Shown piece by piece: positions 47,503 through 56,609 of a DNA stretch of 64,000 bases. A program made the translations under genes and the position numbers. Source of the DNA: Saprospiraceae bacterium (GTDB taxonomy: Bacteria > Bacteroidota > Bacteroidia > Chitinophagales > Saprospiraceae); assembly GCA_016717105.1 (NCBI GenBank), contig JADKGF010000002.1, positions 166,001 through 230,000 of the forward strand, written 5' to 3'. The notes under the pieces are model-generated. The model was not told the DNA's origin and ran no database searches. It saw only the letters and a program-made list of their open reading frames with translations. The first letter of the stretch is position 1. Every line of letters begins with the position of its first letter.

Positions 47503-48123
47503 CTATTTAAATATTTCGCTAACACTCATAGATAATCCTGGCAGCACAGTAGATGATACTTGCTCACCTGATATAAATGGCTTGCTACCAGTGTATTTTC
47601 CTTTTGTTAAGGTATATACCAAGATATATTCTTCAGGTTCTACTATCCAATATTCTTTGATACCAGCTTCTTGATAAATTTCAAACTTGTCTTTCAGCTC
47701 TATATTTTTATTGCCCGGAGAAAGGATCTCAATGACCAAATCTGGAGCACCGATACATCCTTTATCATCTAGCTTTTCGGGATCACATACTACCGTAATA
47801 TCAGGTTGGACTACGGTGAGTATCTTCCCATCTTGAAGCTTTTTGGCTTTGTTTTTATACTTTTTTGAAATATTTAAATCTTCTGATATGGGCAAACGAA
47901 CATCAAATGGTGCAGCGTACAAAGTGCATCCTTGTTGCTTTAAATAACTACCTAAAATTATATGGATGGCACTTGAAATACCTTGATGTTTACGACTAGG
48001 CGCTGGCGACATTTTCAATATCTTACCTTTGATCAATTCTACACGCTCTTCAAATTTCCAAAGCAGATAATCTGCATAAGAATACGTCTTTTTTAGATCG
48101 AGTTGGTTAATGTCGGTTATCAT
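47503..48123 (-). CDS. Uma2-family (DUF820) putative restriction-type endonuclease
   Basis: 206 residues. The Uma2 pattern is clear: LWKFEERVELIKGKILKMSPAPSRKHQGIS, GCTLYAAPFDVRLP, VVQPDITVVCD, GAPDLVIEILSPGNKNIELKDKFEIYQEAGIKEYWIV, and VSSTVLPGLSMSVSEIF. The PD-(D/E)xK-type residues (PDITVV and EILSP..K) are intact. Family members are proposed nucleases of unknown role, often in many copies in cyanobacteria and Bacteroidota. It sits 12 bases after miaB and 33 bases before the sigma-54 regulator, on the same strand, and probably inserted into that operon. Confidence 0.85.
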   Translation of the reverse strand: MITDINQLDLKKTYSYADYLLWKFEERVELIKGKILKMSPAPSRKHQGISSAIHIILGSYLKQQGCTLYAAPFDVRLPISEDLNISKKYKNKAKKLQDGKILTVVQPDITVVCDPEKLDDKGCIGAPDLVIEILSPGNKNIELKDKFEIYQEAGIKEYWIVEPEEYILVYTLTKGKYTGSKPFISGEQVSSTVLPGLSMSVSEIFK

Positions 48124-48135
48124 GATGCAAATATT

Positions 48136-49568
48136 TTATGGTTTATCTACGATCTCTCCTCTCAAAGAGCCTGAAGTCGCATCTGTCACTTTTACCCATG
48201 TATATTCTCCTGCTTGCAGACCATCTTTTTTAGGAAAGTTGATCATTTTATTTTGACTATTTCTGCCTTTAAACTCCTGGTCAGACCGACGGCTATCTCC
48301 TTCTATTAGTACTTTGAATGTCTTGCCTATATCTAGCAAATTGACTTCAAGAGACATCTTCATTTGGGTATCTACGATCTCCTGGAGTCTTCTTTTTTTG
48401 ATTTCTTCTGGGATATCATCTACCAGTTTTTTTGCGGCAAGCGTACCCGGTCTTTCAGAATAGAAAAACATATAGGACATACTGTATCTTGCATACTTGA
48501 TCATGCTGATGGTATCCTGATGCTCGTCTTCGGTTTCTGTACAAAATCCGGCGATCATATCAGATGAAATAGCACAATCTGGTATGATGCGATATATCGA
48601 AGCTACACGCTCCATATACCATTCACGATCATACGTTCTATTCATCAAATCGAGAATACGACTATTGCCTGACTGTACAGGAAGATGGATGTATTTACAA
48701 ATATTTTCGTATTTTGCCATAGTATGCAACACTTCATCCGTGATATCTTTTGGATGCGATGTTGAAAATCTCACCCGCAAATCTGGATGAATCAGTGCGA
48801 CTCTTTCCAGCAATTGTGCAAAATTTACATGCTCGGTTTCGTCAGGTGAAGTCCATTTATAAGAGTCTACATTTTGGCCCAATAAGGTCACATCTCTGAA
48901 TCCTCGATTGTACAAATCAGATGCTTCAGACACGATGGAATATGCATCTCTGCTTCGCTCACGACCACGAGTGAAAGGTACTACACAAAACGAACACATA
49001 TTATCACATCCACGCATGATGGATATAAAACCTACTATGCCATTGCTATCCAATCGAAGTGGAGATATGTCAGCATACGTTTCTTCCCGTGATAATAATA
49101 CATTGATCCCTTTTTCGCCATCATCCGCTTTCGCAATAAGATTGGGAAGATCTCGGTATGCATCTGGGCCTACTACGATGTCCACAAGTTTTTCTTGCTC
49201 CAGCAGTTTCGCTTTGAGTCGCTCTGCCATACAGCCAAGCACACCTATTAGCATGTCAGGTTTTTTGGTTTTCAAGCTATTGAATACTCTCAACCTATTT
49301 CTGACGGTATCTTCTGCTTTTCGCGAATAGAACAGGTATTGACCAAGATTAAGTCGGCTTCTTCCATATCTTTGGTTGGTCCATGGCCTTCACCAGCAAG
49401 AATTGAGGCAACTATCTCCGAATGACTAAAATTCATGGCACAACCATAAGATTCTATATAAAACTTTCTAAGACCATTATTTGCTTGATCGTAGTACAAA
49501 ACTTGACCTTGTTTTGTCTCGTCTATTTTTTTTTTGATCTCAAAAAGGGTCACATTATCATCGTACAT
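48136..49568 (-). CDS. miaB: tRNA-2-methylthio-N6-dimethylallyladenosine synthase MiaB (frameshifted)
   Basis: MiaB is a radical-SAM methylthiotransferase acting on A37 of tRNAs. The N-terminal UPF0004 domain has KFYIESYGCAMNFSHSEIV, LILVNTCSIRE and IGVLGCMAERLK (cluster cysteines). The radical-SAM motif is IMRGCDNMCSFCVVPFTRGRERSR, followed by DVTLLGQNVDSY. A C-terminal TRAM domain is present (GKTFKVLIEGDSRRS ... YTWVKVTDATSGSLRGEIV). The frame breaks at the T4 run 49318-49321 (plus strand). One added base gives SIREKAEDTVRNRLRVFNSL and joins the two halves. The corrected length is about 477 residues, normal for Bacteroidota MiaB. The start is the ATG at 49568. Confidence 0.94.
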
Positions 49569-49768
49569 GCTTAATAATAAAATTTGGACTGCAAAAATAA
49601 GACATTCTTACGAGTAAATGACAAAATGGCAGGATATAATGAGGCAATAGTTGGATAAATGATGTTAGTCAGCTGTTTTATTGATTATTGATAATGGTTT
49701 GTTTTTTATGAAGATAAGATTTACATTTGTCCATCAGATATATTTAATTTATAAATTTCAGTATAGAA

Positions 49769-51510
49769 ATGGAAAATTTCCCAATAGATCAAGTGTTAAA
49801 AGATCGTATAAATACATGGCTTACAGGTGATTATGACGAAAGTTCAAAAGCCGAAATACGCCAACTTATAGATGATAAAAATGTGACGGAGCTGACGGAT
49901 GCTTTTTATCGTGACCTAGAGTTTGGTACAGGTGGACTCAGAGGTATCATGGGCGTCGGTTCTAATCGTGTCAATAAATATACCTTAGGAACAGCTACGC
50001 AAGGACTGAGCAATTATCTCAAAAAGATTTATCCCGACCAACAAATAAAGGTGGTTATAGCGCATGATAATCGCAATAATTCATCTGTTTTTGCAAATGT
50101 GGTGGCAAATGTATTTTCAGCCAACGGTATATATGTGTATTTTTTTGAAGGATTGAGACCAACACCTGAATTGTCCTATGCTATCAGATCGCTTGGTTGT
50201 CAAAGTGGTGTCATGCTTACTGCTTCGCACAATCCCAAAGAATACAATGGGTACAAAGCCTATGGTGCTGATGGAGGACAGTTGGTAGCGCCTCATGATG
50301 AAGCCGTGATGGCCGAAGTCCTTAAAATTAAAGATATTAGCGAAGTCAATTTCAAAGGTATAGATTCCAACATTGAAAAAATAGGTAAGGAAATAGATGA
50401 AAAATATTTGGATGATCTAGCAAAGCTTTCTATTTCGAAAGACGCGATACAGCGACAGCATGATTTGAAGATTGTATTTTCGCCTATCCACGGTACTGGT
50501 GGTGTCATGGTTCCACCTGCACTAAAAAGATTCGGATTTACCAATGTTATTACGGTGGACGAACAAATGATCGTGGATGGCAACTTCCCTACCGTCATTT
50601 ATCCCAACCCAGAAGAGGCTGAAGCCACTACCTTGCTTTGGCAAAAGCTGCGGAAGTAGATGCGGATATTGTCATGGCTACCGATCCCGGATGCAGACCG
50701 TGAGGGCTAGCGATTAAAGATGATGCTGGTCAATTTATCTTATTGAATGGCAATCAAGCTTTGTGTTTATTGGTAGATTATGTATTGTCTGCGTGGGAAA
50801 GTGCTGGCAAACTCGATGGAGACCAATATGACGTCAAGACCATCGTGACCTCATATATGATAGATGCCATCGCCGCTTCCAAAGAAGTCGAATGCCTCAA
50901 TGTCTTGACAGGATTTAAGTATATAGGAGAAATAATGACCCAAAGACAAGGCAAAAAAACTTTTGTAGTTGGTGGCGAAGAGAGTTATGGTTACTTAGTG
51001 GGCGAGCATGCACGAGATAAGGATGCTGTAGTGGCATGTTGTATGTTTGCGGAATTGGCAGCTTACTACAAAGATCAAGGTAGAAGTGTATATGATGTAT
51101 TGCTCGGTCTCTATATAAAATATGGTTTTTATAAGGAAAAACTCATTTCCATCACCAAAAAAGGTAAAGCCGGAGCCGAAGAAATAAAAGCCATGATGGA
51201 CAATTATCGGGTAAATACACCTACAGAATTGGGTGGAAATAAAGTCATCATGCTCAAGGATTATAAAACATCTACATCCAAGGATATGCGCACTGGTGAA
51301 GTGGTGAAAATTGAGCTTCCTTCATCCAACGTACTTCAATTTTTCACTGAAGATGGTAGTATTATTTCAGCTCGACCGTCAGGTACAGAACCCAAAATTA
51401 AGTTTTATTGCAGTGTGAAATCAGAATTGTCAAATAAGGAAGCATTTAAGTCAACAGCTACACAGTTGGACAGTAAATTGGCTTCGATGATGAAGGACTT
51501 GGGAATATAA
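49769..51510 (+). CDS. Phosphoglucomutase/phosphomannomutase (frameshifts near 50635-50703)
   Basis: Alpha-D-phosphohexomutase of the long (~580 residue) type. It shows LEFGTGGLRGIMGVGSNRVN, the phosphoserine loop VMLTASHNPKEYNGYKAYG, the sugar-binding GGEESYGYLVG and the C-terminal phosphate-binding ARPSGTEPKIKFY. Between 50635 and 50703 three single-base events break the frame: a missing G at 50635, an extra C in 50686-50688 and a missing base after 50702. Correcting them gives ATTLALAKAAEVDADIVMA and TDPDADRVGLAIKDD, which includes the metal-binding DPDADR loop. The corrected length is about 580 residues. The enzyme interconverts hexose 1- and 6-phosphates. Because the metal loop is restored exactly, I take these as sequence errors. 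Confidence 0.9.
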
Positions 51511-51529
51511 TTCTGATTTTGGATAAAAA

Positions 51530-51563
51530 AAGGGTCTCTGCCCCGATTAGTGCAAAGACCCTT
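51530..51563 (-). terminator. Terminator of the hsp20 pair (possibly bidirectional)
   Basis: AAGGGTCT (51530-51537) pairs with AGACCCTT (51556-51563), with further pairing possible inside. On the minus strand the stem runs into a T7 tract (51524-51530 read on the complement). It lies between the convergent phosphoglucomutase and hsp20 genes. Confidence 0.65.
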
Positions 51564-51590
51564 CAATTAACAAAACCTAACTTCCCTTGA

Positions 51591-52035
51591 TTATTTTATT
51601 TCAATTGTTTTTGGTCCTTTTGATTTTTTCTCTTCCTTTTTAGGAAGTGTCAATATCAAGAATTCCATTTTCATATGTAGCTTGAATTTTTTCAGCATCC
51701 ACGCTATCAGATAAGTGGAAAGAACGTTTGAAGGAAGCATAATTGAATTCCTTTCTAGTCCATTTTCCTTCTTCAACTTGTGCTGAATCAGAAGATTTTT
51801 CTGAAGAAACTATCAACTGATCTTTTTCTATAGCGATTTTAAAATCACTTTTGTTAAGACCAGGAGCGGCAATTTCCATGGTGAAACTATCATCGTTTTC
51901 AGAAATATTTACAGAAGGTGTTGTCACAGATAGGTCTGAACCAACAAGATCAGAAATACTTCGGTTAAAAACGTCATCAATAATGCTTGTTAGGGATTTC
52001 CCCTGCAAAAACGGATTAACTTTTACGATATTCAT
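51591..52035 (-). CDS. Small heat-shock protein Hsp20, second of tandem pair (frameshifted near the 3' end)
   Basis: The start MNIVKVNPFLQGKSLTSIIDDVFN is typical of Bacteroidota Hsp20. The alpha-crystallin domain covers about residues 38-135: VNISENDDSFTMEIAAPGLNKSDFKIAIEKDQLIVSSEK ... WTRKEFNYASFKRSFHLSD ... ATYENGILD. The frame then breaks near 51651; removing one base gives GILDITLPKKEEKKSKGPKT (conserved I-x-I/L-P region) and a stop at 51591. The corrected length is about 147 residues. It is an ATP-independent holdase against protein aggregation. It follows a second hsp20 gene by 32 bases, so the two are likely one transcript. Confidence 0.88.
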
Positions 52036-52067
52036 AATATTTGTATTTATTGGTTTAGAAATTAAAA

Positions 52068-52494
52068 TTACTTTACTGAGATGTTTACAGGTGCTTTCAC
52101 TTCAGTTTTTGGTACTATGATGTGTAAGATACCATCGTTGGTATTAGCCTCTATTTGATCATTTTTTACGTTTTCTGGCAAAGTAAATACCCTTTCGAAA
52201 CTTGTAAAATTGAATTCTTTCTTCAAGTATTTTACATTTTCGTCAACACTTTTACTACCTTTAACTATGAGCTTATTCTCATCCAATGTGATAGAAACGT
52301 CAGCTTTGTTGTATCCCAGTATCGCAAGTTTTATGTCAAAACTTTGGTCATTTTGGGAAATATTGGCGTAAACTGGTGAAGGAACATTTTATTTCCTGAA
52401 CAATCTGGTGCATCGGCTTATGAAATTCACCGAATAATCTATTGAAATCATCATTTGATCTTCTCATGCCTGGTCTTACAATTGTATGTGTCAT
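52068..52494 (-). CDS. Small heat-shock protein Hsp20, first of tandem pair (frameshifted)
   Basis: The ATG at 52494 gives MTHTIVRPGMRRSNDDFNRLFGE. After HQIVQE the frame breaks at the T4 run 52387-52390 (plus strand). Removing one base gives INVPSPVYANISQNDQSFDI and KLAILGYNKADVSITLDENK, the first half of the alpha-crystallin domain. The second half is YLKKEFNFTSFERVFTLPENVKN and ANTNDGILHIIVPKTE. The corrected length is about 141 residues. A paralogue follows 32 bases downstream. A GG-N10-GC element typical of sigma-54 promoters lies about 47 bases upstream of the ATG. Confidence 0.85.
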
Positions 52495-52540
52495 TTTTTA
52501 ATTTGTTTAAAATTTTTGTTTAAATTTGATTACAATACTC

Positions 52541-52560
52541 TAATTGCAATTGTCATTCCA
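52541..52560 (-). promoter_or_regulatory. Candidate sigma-54 promoter of the hsp20 pair
   Basis: On the minus strand TGGAATGACAATTGCA (52560-52545) has TGG and TTGCA elements with the exact GG-N10-GC spacing of sigma-54 promoters. The -24 half is imperfect (TGGAATG against TGGCACG). It leaves about a 40-base leader before the ATG at 52494. Confidence 0.4.
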
Positions 52561-53080
52561 ATCGACATTTATATGCTAAAGTGGCACAAAAGGATAAAAT
52601 TAACATGACAAAAAGACAGCTTGTTGTAAAAATACATGCCATAATGACATTTTTAATGTGAGTAGTGCTTTAATAGATGGACACTTTTGATTCAATAAAC
52701 CAGTATTATACATTACTATTCGCAATAGATTTTCTTATACCTATTATTAAGATTTGAAGATATTTTGAGAAAGTTATTGGGCAAAACAATTACTAAACTT
52801 GTGTTTTGCAAGGTCACAAGTTTAATTTTGTTGAAATAGTTAAATGACAATAATCACTATTGGTGGTGATATTGCTGATAATCGATTATGATATGAGGCT
52901 TTATCTTTCGGCATCTTTTGAGTAAACGATACTTGAAATTTTTATTGTTTACTTAAAAGCTTGTAAATATGTCAATTAAATATTAGTTGAAATTTTATAA
53001 ATAAAAAGTAGTTTCTGATATTAATATTTTGTGCTATAAATTATCACGATTAATTAAATTGGTTGTACCTTTTACCGAAA
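52561..53080. other. Gene-free AT-rich region with isolated hairpins
   Basis: No coding frame with family features was found between the hsp20 pair and the EF-G2 gene. It contains a perfect 10-bp inverted repeat TAAACTTGTG / CACAAGTTTA (52794-52803 and 52815-52824, 11-nt loop), a perfect 12-bp palindrome ATAATCGATTAT (52878-52889) and AGTAAAC / GTTTACT (52921-52927 and 52947-52953). A TATCTTTC box (52902-52909) is one base off a TAnnTTTG promoter. A small RNA or a binding region is possible but unproven. Confidence 0.35.
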
Positions 53081-53108
53081 TTGTAAACAGAAATATTTGT
53101 TATCTTGG
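53081..53108 (+). promoter_or_regulatory. Possible Bacteroidota promoter of the EF-G2 gene (TTG-N17-TATCTTGG)
   Basis: TTG at 53081-53083 and TATCTTGG at 53101-53108 (one mismatch to TAnnTTTG) are 17 bases apart, 57 bases before the ATG at 53166. Confidence 0.4.
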
Positions 53109-53165
53109 CATAAATTCAAATTATTATAGTTGATAATCTTATAAAAACAAAAAATCATTAACATT

Positions 53166-55297
53166 ATGAGTATAGATACAAAAATATTCGGAATGTAGTC
53201 CTCTTGGGCCATTCCGGATGCGGGAAAACGACCCTGTCTGAGGCTATGCTTTATGAGTCAGGTGCTGTCAATAGAATGGGTACCATCGGTGGTATGAATA
53301 CCATGTCGGATTATACCACTATTGAACAGGAAAGAGGTAATTCTTTATTTTCATCATTGATGCACGTCAAATGGCGAGATTGTAAGATTAATATACTTGA
53401 TACGCCTGGGTTTGATGATTTTATAGGTGAAGTTGTCTGCTCGCTCAAGGTAGCAGATACAGCATTGATGGTACTAAATGGTGTACACGGTGTAGAAGTA
53501 GGTACTGAGATCTTGTGGGATTATGTTAATGATTTCAAGACGCCCACGATATTTGTTATTAGCCAGATAGACCATGAAAAGTCGGATTTTGACAATACTC
53601 TGGAACAAGCCAAAGAGCGGTTTGGCCCAAAAGTCATGGCTGCACAATATCCAGTCAACCAAGGATCGGGCTTTAATGCGATCATCGATGCTATTCGGAT
53701 GGTTATGTACGTTTTTGGACCTAATGGTGGCAAGCCAGAAAAAAAACCAATTCCCGATACCGAAATGGCCAAAGCTATGGAAATGCACAATGCACTTGTA
53801 GAAGCTGCTGCCGAAAACGAAGAAGGACTCATGGAGAAATTTTTTGATCAAGGTACTTTAACTGAAGAGGAAATGACCGCTGGACTTAGGATTGCGCTTG
53901 CCCATCAACAGATTTTTCCTGTATTTTGCTGTTCTGCTTTACAGGACAAAGGTAGCGGTCGGATTATGGGCTTTATCAATGATGTAGCTCCATCGCCAGC
54001 GGATGTACCACCATTCGAATTGGCAGATGGAAAGACCATGTCATATGATTCGAAATCACCAGCTTCTATTTTTATTTATAAAACTATCTCTGAGCCACAA
54101 GTAGGATTGGTCAGTTATTTTAAGGTATATGCTGGTACTGTAAAAGCTGGAGATGAACTGATCAATACCAAAAATGGTACACACGAAAGGATTTCTCAAG
54201 TATTTGAATCCGAAGGTAAAGTTAGGAATACCATAGATTCCCTTCAGGCAGGAGATATTGGCGTCACTTTAAAACTCAAAAATTCACATACAAATAATAC
54301 TTTGAATGCTAAGGGATTAAACATAGAAATTGATCCTATTCATTTTCCAGAACCACGCATTAGAACAGCTGTGGTGCCGCCAAGTAAGGCAGACATGGAG
54401 AAGCTCATCAAGGCGCTTCACCAGATCGAAGAAGAAGATCCGACGCTTATTGTAGAACAAAATGCAACATTAAAGCAAACGATCATCCATGGTCAGGGTC
54501 AGTTGCATCTCGATCTTATCAAATACAGAATCGAGAAGAATTTTGGTGTACACATGGACTTCGAAAGACCAAGAATTCCATACAGAGAGACCATTACGAG
54601 AGCTGCCAATGAAGTATATCGCCACAAAAAGCAAAGTGGTGGTGCTGGACAATTTGGAGAGGTACACATGCGTATTGAGCCATATCATGAAGGTATGTCA
54701 AATCCCGAAGGTCTCACAGTAAAACATATAGAAGTAGATGACCTCGAATGGGGCGGAAAACTAGCGTTTTATTGGTGTATCGTAGGAGGAACCATTGATG
54801 CAAAATATTCAAGTGCCATCAAAAAGGGCATCATGCAAAAAATGACAGAAGGGCCACTTACTGGTTCTAATTGTCAAGATATCCGTGTAAGTATCTACGA
54901 TGGTAAAATGCACCCAGTTGACTCCAATGATATGGCATTTATGTTGGCATCTATCGGCGCCTTCAGAGCGGCATTCAAAAACGCAGGGGCACAAATCTTA
55001 GAGCCAATTTATGATGTAGATATTACTTGTTCTGATACTGCGATGGGTGATATCATGGGCGATTTACAGACAAGACGTGCCATTATCATGGGTATGGATT
55101 CGGATGGCCATTACCAAAAGATCAAAGCCCGAGTACCTATCGCAGAGATGTATCAATATTCATCGACGTTGAGATCTTTGTCACAAGGTAAAGCTAAGTT
55201 TTCACGCAAGTTTGCTGATTATGTAGCCGTACCGTCTGATATACAACAGAAACTAATCGCTGATCATAAAGAGGAAGAAGAAGAACATCACCATTGA
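53166..55297 (+). CDS. Elongation factor G paralogue (EF-G2) with altered GTPase motifs (frameshifted near the start)
   Basis: The ATG at 53166 runs into a stop after the A5 run 53180-53184; one added A gives SIDTKNIRNVVLLGHSGCGK and joins the long frame. The corrected length is about 710 residues. Domains G, II, III, IV and V are all present (for example AVVPPSKADMEKLIKALHQI, RRAIIMGMDSDGHYQKIKA). G-domain motifs deviate: the P-loop is GHSGCGKT, switch I reads IEQERGNSLFSS, G3 is DTPGFDDF (His replaced by Phe at residue ~83) and G4 reads ISQID in place of NKxD. This matches the EF-G2 group of Bacteroides, which supports translation without GTP hydrolysis. The tail is acidic and ends in three His. 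Confidence 0.88.
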
Positions 55298-55315
55298 TGT
55301 TATGAAAGGTTTTTT

Positions 55316-55354
55316 ACAAAGGTCAGGTAGTTTATATCTGACCTTTGTCTTTTT
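55316..55354 (+). terminator. Rho-independent terminator of the EF-G2 gene
   Basis: ACAAAGGTCAG (55316-55326) pairs perfectly with CTGACCTTTGT (55338-55348), followed by CTTTTTT. It lies between convergent genes. Confidence 0.82.
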
Positions 55355-55362
55355 TATAAAAT

Positions 55363-56331
55363 CTATCTAAACAAGTGAAATTTGATTTGGCCTTCTGTAT
55401 TGATTTCCAAAGCAGGTGAAGGTATTTTGAAGATATTAAATACAGAACAGATAGTTTTCAAAAATGGGCTTTTCGGGTTTAACTTAGGTAAATCGACATC
55501 AAATCCTAGATAAAACTGCCGATATCTTGGATACAAAATGTTATCAGCAGAAAAATCATTTCCATTTTCCACCCAATTATTTGAAAATCCACCATACATA
55601 TTTTCTGCACCATATCCCAGTGCTACATTCAGCCACTTTGGCCAATTATTTCCTTTGGGAAGAAAACTATGAACATTTACAGATGCCCAGTAGGTCTGTG
55701 CATTATAGTCCTTTAGCGACCTTTCTAACCAACTCGTTCCATACAGGTCCTGTGCCCTTGACAATAAAGAAGTCTCTCCTTTTCCATTACTAGAATATAT
55801 CGTAGCATTCGGATGTGCGATCGGTATTGAAGAAATTTTTAAACTTATTTTTTGGTCATCCCAATAATATTGTTGTGCTGCAAACAAGCCTGTTCCTACC
55901 AGATTTGCACCCATATCACCCAGAGAAAATCCCCATTTTGACGAAAATCCGTCCATAACTTCGATAGTGGATTGAAAGAGTGTACCGCAAATAATTCCAG
56001 TTAAAATACTAGATTTTTGATCGAGCCCTGTCCATCTGGCACCTTTGTAACACAATACACCTTGCAAATATGCGGTATGTGCGTGACCTGCTTTATCCAT
56101 TTGATTCCATTCACCCATATCATTAAAAAGGTGAAATGCTTCCTTATCATATTTGCTATACCAAGTCCTATAAAGCCCGATGGAAAAGCTTGTATATGAC
56201 ACAGCAGCAAATCCCAACGCAGTATTAAATCTAGACTTTATCAATGTATCCGATGGCACAAAAAATGATTGAGCATCAGAAGCTAAACTGAATAATAACA
56301 ATATTAGAAATAAGAAAAATTTTCTGATCAA
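55363..56331 (-). CDS. DUF2279 outer-envelope protein
   Basis: 322 residues with a signal peptide (IRKFFLFLILLLFSLASDAQ); the start codon is a TTG at 56331 and no ATG precedes the signal. The DUF2279 hallmark FHLFNDMGEWNQMDKAGHAHTAYLQ is followed by GTLFQSTIEVMDGFSSKWGFSLGDMGANLVGTGLF. The C-terminal half looks like outer-membrane strands (WLNVALGYGAENMYGG; RYRQFYLGFDVDLPKLN). The family is related to YfiM-type lipoproteins, function unknown. It converges with the EF-G2 gene. Confidence 0.8.
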   Translation of the reverse strand: MIRKFFLFLILLLFSLASDAQSFFVPSDTLIKSRFNTALGFAAVSYTSFSIGLYRTWYSKYDKEAFHLFNDMGEWNQMDKAGHAHTAYLQGVLCYKGARWTGLDQKSSILTGIICGTLFQSTIEVMDGFSSKWGFSLGDMGANLVGTGLFAAQQYYWDDQKISLKISSIPIAHPNATIYSSNGKGETSLLSRAQDLYGTSWLERSLKDYNAQTYWASVNVHSFLPKGNNWPKWLNVALGYGAENMYGGFSNNWVENGNDFSADNILYPRYRQFYLGFDVDLPKLNPKSPFLKTICSVFNIFKIPSPALEINTEGQIKFHLFR

Positions 56332-56609
56332 GCTGATAAATTATTTGTAAGACAAAGGTAATCATTTTGACAATTTAATTAATAGAATGCTGGTCTGATA
56401 GAAAACTCATAGGTCTATTGTGCGATAATTAAACAATGAAAACGAGTGCAATTCTCTTTTTTGGCGCATCATTTTTGTCTATTTGAAGATAGAAAAAATA
56501 TAGTGCGACTTATCTATGTCAAATAAAAGTATTGTTAAAACCGGGGGCAATTTATTTATAATAAAAAAATAACACTATCTTTCGTGGTCGAAACAAATAA
56601 TATTCCGGT

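Noticed and set aside
53474..53851. Minus-strand frame of 125 codons
   Set aside because: It is antisense to the EF-G2 G domain.
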